In this document: one piece after another, positions 48,057 to 57,599 of the stretch
How positions within the stretch are numbered: position 1 is the first letter of the stretch
Layout: every line of letters starts with the position of its first letter
Assembly: GCA_021741585.1 (NCBI GenBank)
Contig: JAIOXN010000002.1
Coordinates: forward strand, 1-64,000
DNA: 64,000 nt
Direction: 5' to 3'
From: Aquiluna sp.
GTDB taxonomy: Bacteria; Actinomycetota; Actinomycetes; Actinomycetales; Microbacteriaceae
Notes under the pieces: model-generated
Databases searched by the model: none
The model's input: only the letters and a program-made list of their open reading frames with translations
What the model was told of the DNA's origin: nothing
Program-made: the position numbers and the translations under genes

Positions 48057-49031
48057 CTAGTCCTTGAGAATGCTGTCGGGCTGGATGTCGATTTTGGCAC
48101 CGGTTAGCTTGGCGGCAAGGCGGGCATTTTGACCCTCTTTTCCGATTGCCAAAGAAAGCTGAAAGTCAGGAACTAAAACGCGAACAGCCTTGGTGGCCGC
48201 ATCCAAGATAAAGGAATCAGAGACGCGAGCAGGCGACAAAGCGTGAGCCACAAAATCAGCTAGGTTTTCCGAGAAATCAACCACGTCGATCTTCTCTTCA
48301 TTCAGTTCAGCGCTAACCGCACGAACTCTCTGACCTAGTTCTCCGATGCAAGCACCCTTGGCATTAATGCCTGGCTCCTTTGCGAAAACGGCAATCTTGG
48401 TGCGGTGACCAGCTTCCCTGGCAACAGATGCAATCTCAACTTGGCCAGATGCAATCTCTGGCACCTCAAGAGCGAACAACTTGCGGATTAGGTTTGGGTG
48501 AGTTCTAGAAACTGTGATCTGCGGACCGCGCGGTCCCTTCTGAACACTTGTCACATAAACCCTAATTCGAGATCCGTGGAAGTAATCCTCCGATGGAACC
48601 TGCTCCTCAGGAGGCATCATGGCCTCAATCGAACCTAGGTTCACATAAACCATGTTTGAGCGGGTTCCCTGCTGGATCACTCCTGCAACAATGTCACCCT
48701 CTTTGCCCTTGAATTCTCCGAGCAATCCCTCGTCTGAGATTTCGCGCATTCTTTGAGCAATTACTTGTTTTGCAGCATAGGCAGCAACTCTGCCAAAGCC
48801 GTCAGGAGTGACATCTGTCTCGCCTTCGCGCTCACCCTCTTCATTCAGAATTGGGGCGTGGATGGCAACGTGACCGGTTTTGCGATCTAAAGATGCGCGT
48901 GCTGCCTTGTCGGCATCTGCGTTTTTTAGATAGGCAGCCAAGATGGCTGCCTCAATGATCTGAACGAGATCCTCGAAAGGAATCTCTTTTTCGCGCTCCA
49001 GAAGACGTAGTACCGAGAGATCGATATCCAT
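48057..49031 (-). CDS. nusA: Transcription termination/antitermination protein NusA
   Basis: RNA polymerase pausing and antitermination factor. Start ATG at 49031 (MDIDLSVLRLLEREKEIPF), with an AGAGGA site; the frame is open to 49079 but that would overlap proS. 324 aa: N-terminal domain (1-125), S1 (about 130-195), KH1 and KH2 (about 200-324, ending with LAIGKEGQNARLAAKLTG). No C-terminal acidic repeats, as in other actinobacteria. rimP, normally directly upstream, is missing here. Confidence 0.95.
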   Translation of the reverse strand: MDIDLSVLRLLEREKEIPFEDLVQIIEAAILAAYLKNADADKAARASLDRKTGHVAIHAPILNEEGEREGETDVTPDGFGRVAAYAAKQVIAQRMREISDEGLLGEFKGKEGDIVAGVIQQGTRSNMVYVNLGSIEAMMPPEEQVPSEDYFHGSRIRVYVTSVQKGPRGPQITVSRTHPNLIRKLFALEVPEIASGQVEIASVAREAGHRTKIAVFAKEPGINAKGACIGELGQRVRAVSAELNEEKIDVVDFSENLADFVAHALSPARVSDSFILDAATKAVRVLVPDFQLSLAIGKEGQNARLAAKLTGAKIDIQPDSILKD

Positions 49032-49050
49032 TTTGCGGTCCTCTTTTCTT

Positions 49051-50823
49051 TTATTTTCGAGCTGCGACAAGCGAAGCAAGTGCTGAGTCTATCGCCACCT
49101 GCACTCTTTCGCCGCTTCTTCTATTCCACAGCTCAACCTCACCATCTGCAACCCCACGGCCACAAATGATGATCCAAGGAATTCCAATCAACTCAGCATC
49201 AGCAAATTTCACACCAGGAGACAACTTGGCGCGGTCATCCAGCAAGACACTCAAGCCGAGTTCCTCGGCCTGCGTGGTTAGAGCCTCAGCGGCCTCAAAA
49301 GCGGCTTCATCTTTGCCGGTGGCAATGATGTGAAGATCCATCGGGCTGACAGCCTCTGGCCAGATAATGCCCTTCTCATCGTGATATGCCTCGGCCAAAA
49401 CTGCAACTAGGCGAGTGACGCCAATTCCATAAGAGCCCATGGTTACGGTGACAAGCTTGCCGTTTTCATCAAGAACCTTGAGGTCCAAAGCGTCGGCATA
49501 CTTGCGACCGAGCTGGAAGACGTGACCAATCTCGATTCCGCGAGCAAGCTCGAGATCTCCAGAGCCATCCGGAGCCGGGTCGCCGGCGCGAATCTCTGCA
49601 ATATCTGCAATTCCGTCAGATTGGAAATCACGACCATGAACCAAGTTCCAGATGTGCATCTGGTCCTTGTTTGCACCGGTAATCCAAGAACTTCCAACTG
49701 CAACTCTTGGATCAAGTAGGTAACGAATTCCTGCGGTGGCTTTCTCCCCCAAGAATTGTTCGCCATCAAGAGTCGGTCCGATGTAGCCCTTCACAAGCCC
49801 TGGGTGCTTGGCAAAATCTGCTTCGGTGGCTGGTTCAACCTCGTTTGGACCAAAGAATGCCTCGGCGCGCTTCTGATCTACTTCCCTGTCTCCGGGAAGT
49901 CCAACGATCACCAACTCACGCTTGCCATCTGGGGCAGTCAGTGCCAAAACCACGTTCTTGAGCGTGTCAGCGGCGCTCCATTCACCTTGATCTTTGGGGT
50001 GGTTGGAATTTGAGTAGTCCACCAAGGATGCAATGGTTGGAGTGTTAGGCGATGGGTGGGTCTGAGACGCGGGGGTATTTGATGCGTCTTGCTCTGGAAG
50101 CTGTGCGAACTTGACCGCTTCCACATTCGCCGCAAAGCCGCCCTTGGAGCGCACAAATGTGTCTTCGCCGATTGCCGATGGGTTTAGGAATTCTTCAGAC
50201 TTGGAACCACCCATTGCTCCAGCATCCGCCTTCACAATCACGTATTCCACGCCTAGGCGCTGGAAGATGCGCTCATAGGCATCACGCTGAGCTTGATAGC
50301 TCTTTGCCAAACCTTCGTCGTTGATATCAAAGGAATAAGCATCCTTCATCACAAATTCGCGTCCGCGCAGAAGCCCTGCGCGAGGTCTTGCCTCATCGCG
50401 GTATTTGTTTTGGATTTGATAAATCTGCAGCGGCAAATCTTTATAGGAGTTGTAGAGATCCTTCACCAAGAGAGTGAAGACCTCTTCGTGGGTTGGAGCC
50501 AGCAAGTAATCGCCATCTTTGCGGTCCTTAAGGCGGAAAAGGTTATCGCCGTATTCGTCCCAGCGACCGGTTTGATCAAATGCTTCCCTTGGCAACAGTG
50601 CTGGGAAAAATACCTCTTGCGCTCCGGCGCGGTCCATCTCTTCGCGAACGATCTGCTCGATCTTGGCTTTTACCTTTAGTCCAAGCGGCAACCAACTGAA
50701 TAGACCGGAACCTGCGCGACGTATATAACCTGCGCGAACCAGGAGTTTGTGGCTATCTACTTCAGCTTCTGCTGGATCCTCACGAAGCGTGCGCAGGAAA
50801 AGGGAACTCATTCGAATTGGCAT
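49051..50823 (-). CDS. proS: Prolyl-tRNA synthetase
   Basis: Class II synthetase, bacterial (ProS type 1), 590 aa. Motif 1 around [15 protein letters not shown], motif 2 around [24 protein letters not shown], an INS/YbaK-type editing insert (about 225-390) between motifs 2 and 3, and motif 3 in [18 protein letters not shown]-terminal anticodon domain (about 480-590). ATG at 50823 has TAACAT 6 nt upstream. 13 nt after ispG. Confidence 0.95.
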   Translation of the reverse strand: MPIRMSSLFLRTLREDPAEAEVDSHKLLVRAGYIRRAGSGLFSWLPLGLKVKAKIEQIVREEMDRAGAQEVFFPALLPREAFDQTGRWDEYGDNLFRLKDRKDGDYLLAPTHEEVFTLLVKDLYNSYKDLPLQIYQIQNKYRDEARPRAGLLRGREFVMKDAYSFDINDEGLAKSYQAQRDAYERIFQRLGVEYVIVKADAGAMGGSKSEEFLNPSAIGEDTFVRSKGGFAANVEAVKFAQLPEQDASNTPASQTHPSPNTPTIASLVDYSNSNHPKDQGEWSAADTLKNVVLALTAPDGKRELVIVGLPGDREVDQKRAEAFFGPNEVEPATEADFAKHPGLVKGYIGPTLDGEQFLGEKATAGIRYLLDPRVAVGSSWITGANKDQMHIWNLVHGRDFQSDGIADIAEIRAGDPAPDGSGDLELARGIEIGHVFQLGRKYADALDLKVLDENGKLVTVTMGSYGIGVTRLVAVLAEAYHDEKGIIWPEAVSPMDLHIIATGKDEAAFEAAEALTTQAEELGLSVLLDDRAKLSPGVKFADAELIGIPWIIICGRGVADGEVELWNRRSGERVQVAIDSALASLVAARK

Positions 50824-50829
50824 GCACCA

Positions 50830-50835
50830 ATGTTA
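50830..50835 (-). promoter_or_regulatory. proS -10, leaderless geometry
   Basis: TAACAT, six bases (TGGTGC), then the proS ATG. It lies in the 13-nt gap after ispG. Confidence 0.5.
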
Positions 50836-50836
50836 G

Positions 50837-51994
50837 CTACTTGTCGGCCACCATAATCTGAGCACTGCCAATCAAAGCAGGATCCATGTCTTTTGCAATT
50901 CGGTTCGCTTCCTCAATCAAGGTTGCAACAATGTCAGCCTCAGGAACGGTCTTTACGACCTCACCCTTCACGAAAATCTGACCCTTGCCGTTTCCGGATG
51001 CCACTCCAAGATCGGCTTCGCGAGCCTCTCCTGGACCGTTTACAACACAGCCCATCACAGCAACGCGGATTGGAACGGTTAGGTGCTGAAGCCCCTCGGT
51101 AACCTGATTGGCCAGGGTGTAAACATCAACCTGAGCTCTTCCGCAACTTGGGCAGCTAACAATCTCGAGCTTTCTTGGCCTTAGGTTTAGCGATTCAAGA
51201 ATCTGAGAGCCAACCTTGATCTCTTCAACCGGTGGCGCAGAAAGTGAAACTCGGATTGTGTCTCCAATACCCTGGGCCAAGAGTGCGCCAAAGGCCACAG
51301 ATGACTTTATGGTTCCCTGGAAGGCAGGACCAGCCTCTGTCACACCAAGGTGTAGTGGCCAATCTCCACGTTCGGAGAGCAATTGATATGCCTTAACCAT
51401 GACAACTGGGTCGTTGTGTTTCACTGAAATCTTGAAATCGTGGAAATCGTGTTCTTCAAAAAGGCTGGCCTCCCAAACCGCTGACTCAACAAGAGCCTCC
51501 GGGGTGGCTTTTCCATATTTCTCCATTAGGCGCGGATCTAGCGAACCGGCGTTGACACCAATGCGGATTGATACACCTGCGTCCTTGGCCGCCTTTGCAA
51601 TTGCGCCAACCTGGTCATCAAATTTCCTGATATTGCCAGGGTTCACACGAACAGCGCCGCAACCGGCATCAATTGCCTGGAAAACATATTTTGGCTGGAA
51701 GTGAATGTCCGCAATCACCGGAATCTGAGAGCGCTTGGCGATAATTCGAAGCACATCTGCATCATCTTGAGATGGCACTGCAACTCGCACGATATCGCAA
51801 CCAGATGCCGTCAACTCTGCAATCTGCTGCAGGGTTGCATTGATGTCTGTGGTCGGGGTTGTGGTCATTGACTGAACAGCAATTGGGGCATCTCCACCAA
51901 CTGGAACCTTCCCGACCATGATCTGGCGGGTCTTTTTACGGGGTGCAATGGTTGGTGGCGGGGATTTAGGAAGTCCCAGATTGATCGCAGGCAA
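50837..51994 (-). CDS. ispG: (E)-4-hydroxy-3-methylbut-2-enyl-diphosphate synthase
   Basis: Iron-sulfur enzyme of the MEP isoprenoid pathway, making HMBPP. 385 aa. Three cluster cysteines: [10 protein letters not shown] near 280 and [10 protein letters not shown] near 315. TIM-barrel part with [16 protein letters not shown]. The start is TTG at 51994, with an AAAGAGG site 5 nt upstream. Together with dxr it gives two MEP steps in this cluster. Confidence 0.95.
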   Translation of the reverse strand: MPAINLGLPKSPPPTIAPRKKTRQIMVGKVPVGGDAPIAVQSMTTTPTTDINATLQQIAELTASGCDIVRVAVPSQDDADVLRIIAKRSQIPVIADIHFQPKYVFQAIDAGCGAVRVNPGNIRKFDDQVGAIAKAAKDAGVSIRIGVNAGSLDPRLMEKYGKATPEALVESAVWEASLFEEHDFHDFKISVKHNDPVVMVKAYQLLSERGDWPLHLGVTEAGPAFQGTIKSSVAFGALLAQGIGDTIRVSLSAPPVEEIKVGSQILESLNLRPRKLEIVSCPSCGRAQVDVYTLANQVTEGLQHLTVPIRVAVMGCVVNGPGEAREADLGVASGNGKGQIFVKGEVVKTVPEADIVATLIEEANRIAKDMDPALIGSAQIMVADK

Positions 51995-52048
51995 GTAAAC
52001 CTCTTTCGTCTCAAGAAAGCATAAACAGTGAAATGCGCAACTTCGTTC

Positions 52049-53353
52049 CTAACTAAGTGCAATTGGATTAATTGCATCAGCAAAAATCAAAATCAAACCA
52101 ACTGCAATCAGCACCAGCCACATCGCATAGGCAAAAGGTAATGACTTTGCGGTGTCAACTGGACCAGGGTCTGCCTTACCCAAGAGCCTTGCGCCGCGGC
52201 GCTTTGCACCTTCGTAGAGAGCGCCAACCACGTGACCACCATCAAGTGGCAAGAGCGGCAAGAGGTTGAATGCAAAGAGGGCAATATTTAGTGAACCCAA
52301 CAACATCAGAAGCGATGCGGCCTTTGCCGAAACCGGGATATTGTCGGTGGCAGTAAGCTCTCCAGCAAGTTGACCAACACCCAAGATTGAGATCGCACCA
52401 TTTGGGTCTCGCTCCTGGAGTCCGAAAATTGATGCGCCTACTCCCCAGACCTGTTGGGGCAGGGTAAATATGAAACCAAAGGTTGATCCGGTTGCTTGGG
52501 CAGCAACCTCAAAAGATTCATTTATTGGCAGCGGGACGCTCTCGAGTCCAAGTTGAATCCCGATTACTGGCCGTAGCTCTGTGACGGGAACTCCCTTTTC
52601 GTCTCGCACCGCTTGACCGCTCGAATCAAAAACTGCTCGTTCGTGGAAAACCGGGGTGAGCTGGAGTGCGACTTGCTCGCTATCGCGCTGAACCAGAATT
52701 GAAGCTGAGCTTCCACGATTCTTATCCAACTCGGCAACAACTTCGGTCCAAGACACAATGGGGTTTCCGTTGACTTCAAGGACCACATCGCCCGGCATCA
52801 TTCCAGCTGCAAGCGCCGGAGATTCTGGCGCTCCGGCTGGGCAGCTGCCGTCCACATTTGAATCAACGCAGTCAAAGACTTTGCCCACAGAAGCAGAGTT
52901 TTGCGTGACCCCAATTCCGGAAAGTGCCGTGAGAATCAATACAAACCCAAGCAATAAGTTCATGGTTGGCCCACCAAGCATGATGACCAACTTTTTTGGC
53001 ACGCTCAGTTTGTGAAACTGCCGATTTTCATCGCTTTCCAGAACATCGCTGCGTTCAGCAGTTCTTGCCTCTTTGATCCAGCTGGAAAACGGGCCGTTAT
53101 ATGGCCTTTTCTCAGGTGGGTACATGCCCGTCATCAGTATGTATCCACCCAGTGGAATGGCCTTCAGGCCAAATTCCGTATCTCCCTTGCGCCAGGATTT
53201 GACTGTCGGCCCAAAACCAATCATGAATTGTTTGACTCTTACTCCGAAGGCCCTTGCAGGCAAGAAATGCCCGACCTCGTGCAGTCCAATGGAAAGTGCA
53301 ATTCCAACTAGAACGGCAAGAATGCCAAGGATGTATAGGAGGGTTTCAGTCAC
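52049..53353 (-). CDS. rseP: M50 site-2 protease (RseP-like)
   Basis: Intramembrane zinc protease that releases anti-sigma factors or clears signal peptides. 434 aa. HEVGH at 25-29 in the first helix, a PDZ domain (about 170-265, AGMMPGDVVLEVNGNPIVSW), second zinc site LPLDGGH near 370, and a C-terminal helix pair. GTG at 53353 with TAACCT 6 nt upstream. Lies between dxr and ispG, as usual in actinobacteria. Confidence 0.93.
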   Translation of the reverse strand: MTETLLYILGILAVLVGIALSIGLHEVGHFLPARAFGVRVKQFMIGFGPTVKSWRKGDTEFGLKAIPLGGYILMTGMYPPEKRPYNGPFSSWIKEARTAERSDVLESDENRQFHKLSVPKKLVIMLGGPTMNLLLGFVLILTALSGIGVTQNSASVGKVFDCVDSNVDGSCPAGAPESPALAAGMMPGDVVLEVNGNPIVSWTEVVAELDKNRGSSASILVQRDSEQVALQLTPVFHERAVFDSSGQAVRDEKGVPVTELRPVIGIQLGLESVPLPINESFEVAAQATGSTFGFIFTLPQQVWGVGASIFGLQERDPNGAISILGVGQLAGELTATDNIPVSAKAASLLMLLGSLNIALFAFNLLPLLPLDGGHVVGALYEGAKRRGARLLGKADPGPVDTAKSLPFAYAMWLVLIAVGLILIFADAINPIALS

Positions 53354-53359
53354 CCAATA

Positions 53360-53365
53360 AGGTTA
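53360..53365 (-). promoter_or_regulatory. rseP -10, leaderless geometry
   Basis: TAACCT, six bases (TATTGG), then GTG at 53353, in the 28-nt gap after dxr. Confidence 0.5.
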
Positions 53366-53381
53366 CTGCGGTGACAGACAT

Positions 53382-54470
53382 CTATCGCTTTGCTATCAGC
53401 GAATCGGCAGTCCGTCTGGCCCAACTCTCTGCCTCTAGGACGCTCTCAAGACTCAACTTTGCTGATGCTTCATGCATGGAAAGAGTTTCAGAAATCACCG
53501 AAATGATTTCGAGGAAGCCGATTTTTTGATCGTGAAAAGCGTCTACGGCCTGCTCGTTTGCAGCATTGAACACTGCAGGGTAGGTCAAACCAAGAGAGCC
53601 GACTTGTCTTGCTAGCGCCACCGACTCAAATACGTCCTCATCCAGCGGCTCAAATGTCCAGTTGTGGCTGAGGGTCCAGTCCAATGGGGTTGAGATATTT
53701 GGAAGTCGATCTGGCCAGCTCATACCAAGGGCAATTGGAAGCTTCATATCTGGCGGTGAACATTGTGCAATGACGGAGCCGTCAATGAACTCAACCATTG
53801 AATGAACGATCGATTGCGGGTGAACGGTGACTGCAATCTGCTCAAAAGGCAAATCAAAAAGCAAGTGCGCCTCGATTACCTCTAGACCTTTGTTCACCAA
53901 TGTTGCGGAATTCGTGGTGACCACGCGGCCCATTTTCCAGGTCGGGTGGTTAAGTGCTTGTGCTGGGGTAACTTCCATCAGTTGGGTCTTTGAAAAACCC
54001 CTGAAAGGGCCGCCGGAAGCCGTCAAAATCAATCTGCTGACTTCCGAGAAAGCTCCAGACCGAAGCGCTTGCGCAATAGCCGAGTGCTCGGAGTCGACAG
54101 GAACAATTTGACCAGGCTTGGAAATCCTTTTTACAAGCTCTCCCCCAACAATCAAGGACTCTTTGTTTGCAAGAGCGAGGACTTTTCCGGTCTCAAGCGC
54201 TGCCAAGGTTGAGGCAAGTCCGGCGGATCCGGTGATTCCATTGACCACAACATCTGCACCCAAAGAGCGAACGAGTTGACTCGCGGCTTCTGGACCAATC
54301 GCAACTTGGCCATCACTCAAACCAAATGCCTTCGCCTGAGAGCGCAGAAGCTCCAGGTTTGAGTTTCCAGAAACCCCCACCAGCTCGAAGGATTCCGATT
54401 GCGCAGCTATAACTTCAAGCGCCTGGGTGCCAATAGACCCGGTTGAACCCAGGACGATAACTTTGCGCAT
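53382..54470 (-). CDS. dxr: 1-deoxy-D-xylulose-5-phosphate reductoisomerase
   Basis: First committed MEP-pathway enzyme, NADPH-dependent. 362 aa. N-terminal GSTGSIGTQALEVI at 8-21; substrate/metal region PVDSEHSAIAQ near 123 and TASGGPFRG near 150; NPQ-type HPTWKMG. ATG at 54470 has TAAGCT 6 nt upstream. It heads the dxr-rseP-ispG-proS unit and is divergent from gabT. Confidence 0.95.
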   Translation of the reverse strand: MRKVIVLGSTGSIGTQALEVIAAQSESFELVGVSGNSNLELLRSQAKAFGLSDGQVAIGPEAASQLVRSLGADVVVNGITGSAGLASTLAALETGKVLALANKESLIVGGELVKRISKPGQIVPVDSEHSAIAQALRSGAFSEVSRLILTASGGPFRGFSKTQLMEVTPAQALNHPTWKMGRVVTTNSATLVNKGLEVIEAHLLFDLPFEQIAVTVHPQSIVHSMVEFIDGSVIAQCSPPDMKLPIALGMSWPDRLPNISTPLDWTLSHNWTFEPLDEDVFESVALARQVGSLGLTYPAVFNAANEQAVDAFHDQKIGFLEIISVISETLSMHEASAKLSLESVLEAESWARRTADSLIAKR

Positions 54471-54476
54471 CCCTAA

Positions 54477-54482
54477 AGCTTA
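54477..54482 (-). promoter_or_regulatory. dxr -10, leaderless geometry
   Basis: TAAGCT, six bases (TTAGGG), then the dxr ATG. Confidence 0.5.
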
Positions 54483-54534
54483 GAACTTGATGCTGAAACG
54501 ATGAAACAAGGTCCAAAAATGGGCACATGGAACC

Positions 54535-54540
54535 TAGACT
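54535..54540 (+). promoter_or_regulatory. gabT -10, leaderless geometry
   Basis: TAGACT, six bases (TATCCC), then the gabT ATG at 54547. No convincing -35 hexamer. The dxr -10 on the other strand is 52 nt away. Confidence 0.55.
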
Positions 54541-54546
54541 TATCCC

Positions 54547-55872
54547 ATGACTGTTGAGCAAAAAAGAATCCTTGCCACTTCCATTCCTGGACCTATTTCG
54601 ATCCAGATGCAGGAGCGTCGCACCAAAGTTATTTCCGCAGGTGTTGGAACATTGCTGCCGGTATTCATCGACACCGCACACGGAGCAATCCTGCGAGATG
54701 TTGATGGCAATCAGTTCATCGACCTCGGCACCGGTATTGGTGTTGTGACGATTGGGCACACCAACCAAAGAGTTGTTGAAGCAGTTCAAAACCAGGTTGC
54801 AAAACTTACCCACACCCTTTTCACCGTTGCCCCATACGAGCCTTATGTCCGAGTCGCAGAGCTAATCACAGCTCACACTCCAGGATCCTTTGCCAAGAAG
54901 GCAGCGTTCTTCAACTCTGGCGCCGAGGCAGTGGAAAACGCGGTAAAGATTGCTCGCAAGGCAACCGGTCGCACCGAAATTGCAGTCTTTGACCACGCAT
55001 ATCACGGCCGCACCAACTTGACCATGTCAATGAACTTCAAGATGCACCCATATGGCACCGGCTTTGGACCCCTGGCCGGATCTGTGCACCACGCTCCGAT
55101 GAGCTACCCATACCGCGATGAGCCAGGAATGACCGGCGAAGAGGCTGCTGCAAGGGCAATTACCTATCTTGAAAAAAGAGTCGGAGCTACACAGCTTGCA
55201 GCAGTATTTATCGAGCCAATCCAGGGCGAGGGTGGCTTCATTGTCCCGGCCCCAGGCTTCCTAAAGACACTTGACTCATGGTGCAAAGCAAACGGAATTG
55301 TGATGGTTGCCGATGAAGTGCAGTCCGGTATCGCAAGAACCGGAAAGTGGTTTGCCAGCGACTGGGAAGAGGGCTTCGAGCCAGATCTAGTTACCGTTGC
55401 CAAGGGAATTGCCGGCGGATTGCCACTGAGCGGTGTTGTCGGTCGCGCCGAAATTATGGATGCAGCTCACGCCGGTGGACTAGGTGGAACCTTCGGTGGA
55501 TCTCCAACAGCCGTTGCAGCTGGTGTCGCGGTCCTTGAGCAGCTCGAAGAGGGCGGCTGGATGGAGCGCTCGCAAGAGATTGGTGAGCTGCTGACCACTC
55601 GCCTGAGTGCAATGCAAGCCAACAACCCAATCATCGGTGATGTTCGCGGACGCGGTGCCATGATCGCAATCGAATTGGTTGAAGCAGGCACAAAGAAGCC
55701 AAACTCACAAGCTGTAGATGCTCTGGTTCGCCACTGCCACCAAAATGGCGTGCTGATTCTGAATGCAGGAACTTATAACAACGTGATTCGCTTCTTGCCA
55801 CCGCTAGCAATCAGCGATGAGTTGTTGAACGAGGCACTTGACGTTCTCGAAGAAGGGCTAGCAAAGCTCTAA
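54547..55872 (+). CDS. gabT: 4-aminobutyrate aminotransferase (class III, GabT-like)
   Basis: PLP aminotransferase converting GABA to succinate semialdehyde. 441 aa. Class III signature LVTVAKGIAGGLPLSGV with PLP Lys286, and Asp256 in VADEVQSG. Upstream GTGIGVVTIGHTN and FFNSGAEAVENAVKIAR (cofactor phosphate) are present. GabT is favoured by length, by the N-terminal pattern (ISIQMQERRTKVISAGVG) and by its place beside a polyamine importer and an aldehyde dehydrogenase. ArgD-like activity on acetylornithine cannot be excluded, and argD is missing from the arg cluster. Convergent with potC, 22 nt apart. Confidence 0.82.
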   Translation: MTVEQKRILATSIPGPISIQMQERRTKVISAGVGTLLPVFIDTAHGAILRDVDGNQFIDLGTGIGVVTIGHTNQRVVEAVQNQVAKLTHTLFTVAPYEPYVRVAELITAHTPGSFAKKAAFFNSGAEAVENAVKIARKATGRTEIAVFDHAYHGRTNLTMSMNFKMHPYGTGFGPLAGSVHHAPMSYPYRDEPGMTGEEAAARAITYLEKRVGATQLAAVFIEPIQGEGGFIVPAPGFLKTLDSWCKANGIVMVADEVQSGIARTGKWFASDWEEGFEPDLVTVAKGIAGGLPLSGVVGRAEIMDAAHAGGLGGTFGGSPTAVAAGVAVLEQLEEGGWMERSQEIGELLTTRLSAMQANNPIIGDVRGRGAMIAIELVEAGTKKPNSQAVDALVRHCHQNGVLILNAGTYNNVIRFLPPLAISDELLNEALDVLEEGLAKL

Positions 55873-55894
55873 AAAGAGTTTTTATTTAGCGGTT

Positions 55895-56689
55895 TTACTT
55901 AGCCAGTCTCTTGGCTTTGCGAGATGCCCTTACCTGCACGATCATCACGATTGCAATGGCGACAATAAACACACCCGAACCAACTACGTTAGCCTCTGGT
56001 GGGATACCCCTAACCGCTGCGGTATAGACAAACTTGGGGAAAGTAGTTTCCGGTCCAGAGTTGAACTGCGTGATGATGAAGTCATCAAAACTCAATGCAA
56101 AAGACAACATTGCTGCAGCCGCGATACCCGGAAGCAATAGCGGGAAGGTGATCTTCCAGAACACCTGGCTCGCATTTCCGTAAAGGTCCCGTCCGGCTTC
56201 CTCAAGCTTTGGATCAAGCGTCGCAACACGTGCCTTGACGGTCACAACCACAAAGCTCAAGGTGAACATGACGTGTGCCACCACAATGGTCCAGAAGCCC
56301 TTTGCAACCCCTACGTTCAAGAATTGAGCGGCAAGACCAGCACCCATAACGACCTCAGGGGTTGCCATAGGCAAAAACAGCAGCAGGTTTGTGACCGAAC
56401 GTCCTTTGAAGCGATAGCGGCCAAGGGCAATAGCGATTGCTGTTCCAAGAGCGGTCGAGATCGCGGTTGCAATAACCGCAATCGCGATTGAGTTACCGAA
56501 GGCTTCACAGACCTCTTGCTTATTGCAAACATAAAGCCAGTTATCGAAGGTAAAACGCTTCCAAGCGATGTTGGACTTGTTGACCTCGTTGAACGAGAAA
56601 ACGAATGTGTAGACAATCGGAATCATGGTGAAGACAAATGCCAACGCAACATAGGTTGGAAGAAGGAACTTGCCGAGTGAGAATTTCAC
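55895..56689 (-). CDS. potC: Polyamine ABC transporter permease (PotC-like)
   Basis: Inner-membrane permease of a spermidine/putrescine-type importer. 264 aa with six helices. The EAA loop, which contacts the ATPase, is EEAGRDLYGNASQVFWKITFP near 165. Start ATG overlaps the potB stop by 4 nt. The last gene of the potD-potA-potB-potC unit. Substrate is inferred from the family and neighbours. Confidence 0.85.
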   Translation of the reverse strand: MKFSLGKFLLPTYVALAFVFTMIPIVYTFVFSFNEVNKSNIAWKRFTFDNWLYVCNKQEVCEAFGNSIAIAVIATAISTALGTAIAIALGRYRFKGRSVTNLLLFLPMATPEVVMGAGLAAQFLNVGVAKGFWTIVVAHVMFTLSFVVVTVKARVATLDPKLEEAGRDLYGNASQVFWKITFPLLLPGIAAAAMLSFALSFDDFIITQFNSGPETTFPKFVYTAAVRGIPPEANVVGSGVFIVAIAIVMIVQVRASRKAKRLAK

Positions 56690-57597
56690 AGTAGGTCCTC
56701 CGTTCCGCTCTTGCGGACATACATCGAGACCAAGACCACAATCGCAGCCATCAGCATCACAGACAGCGCTGATGCGGTTGGGTAATCCTGAATCCTGAAG
56801 AAGTTGGCCTCCACGACGTTACCAATCATGGCGGTGTCAGAGCCACCCAAGAAGTCTCTCGAGGCATTCACATAGTCGCCTGAAATCGGAATGAACGTCA
56901 ACAAAGTTCCAGAAATTACACCTGGCAAAGACAGCGGGAAGGTAACCTTCCAAAAAGTCTTGGCTGGCGTTGCATAGAGGTCAGAACCTGCCTCTAAAAG
57001 ACGGATATCTAGACGCTCCAGCGAGGTGTAGATCGGCAATGTCATGAAAGGTATGAAATTATAGGTCAACCCGAATACCACGGCAAATGGTGTTCCAATC
57101 ACATACTGATCGGGAGCCAGAAGGCCGATGGTGTGAAGGAAATTTGTGACCGGAGAATCATTAGAGAAGATCTGCTTCCAAGCAAAAGTTCTCAGCAAGA
57201 AGCTAATGAAGAATGGTGCGATAACCAAGGTCAGTAGCATCGCCTGCAACAGCGGCTTATTGCGCGCCTTTACCCCGATGAAATAGGCGATTGGATAGCT
57301 AATCATCAGAGCCATAACGGTTGCAATAATCGCATAGGTAAAGCTGCGCAAGATTTGCGGCAGATATTGGCCAATGGCGTAGGCGTAATTACCTAGCTCG
57401 AAGCCAAAGTCATACATTCCGATTTCGCCGGTAGGGCTGGATACCTTGAGCGAGGTGATGATCAAAGAAACAAGCGGCGTTAGGAAAAACAGCCCTAAGT
57501 AAATAAGACCTGGAGCCAGCAGAATGAATGCGACTCTTGAGGTTTTGGTTGGAGTTGCGCTACCAGCGCTTCCCTGACCGAGTGCTACGAATGCCAC
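56686..57597 (-). CDS. potB: Polyamine ABC transporter permease (PotB-like)
   Basis: 303 aa with six helices after a short cytoplasmic lead. EAA loop EAGSDLYATPAKTFWKVTFP near 200. ATG start 2 nt after the potA stop. PotB/PotC pairs form the channel heterodimer. Confidence 0.85.
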   Translation of the reverse strand: MAFVALGQGSAGSATPTKTSRVAFILLAPGLIYLGLFFLTPLVSLIITSLKVSSPTGEIGMYDFGFELGNYAYAIGQYLPQILRSFTYAIIATVMALMISYPIAYFIGVKARNKPLLQAMLLTLVIAPFFISFLLRTFAWKQIFSNDSPVTNFLHTIGLLAPDQYVIGTPFAVVFGLTYNFIPFMTLPIYTSLERLDIRLLEAGSDLYATPAKTFWKVTFPLSLPGVISGTLLTFIPISGDYVNASRDFLGGSDTAMIGNVVEANFFRIQDYPTASALSVMLMAAIVVLVSMYVRKSGTEDLL

Positions 57598-57599
57598 GA

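Noticed and set aside
49032-49079. N-terminal extension of NusA ([16 protein letters not shown])
   Set aside because: It overlaps proS and lacks family similarity; MDIDLSVL is the standard NusA start with a ribosome site.
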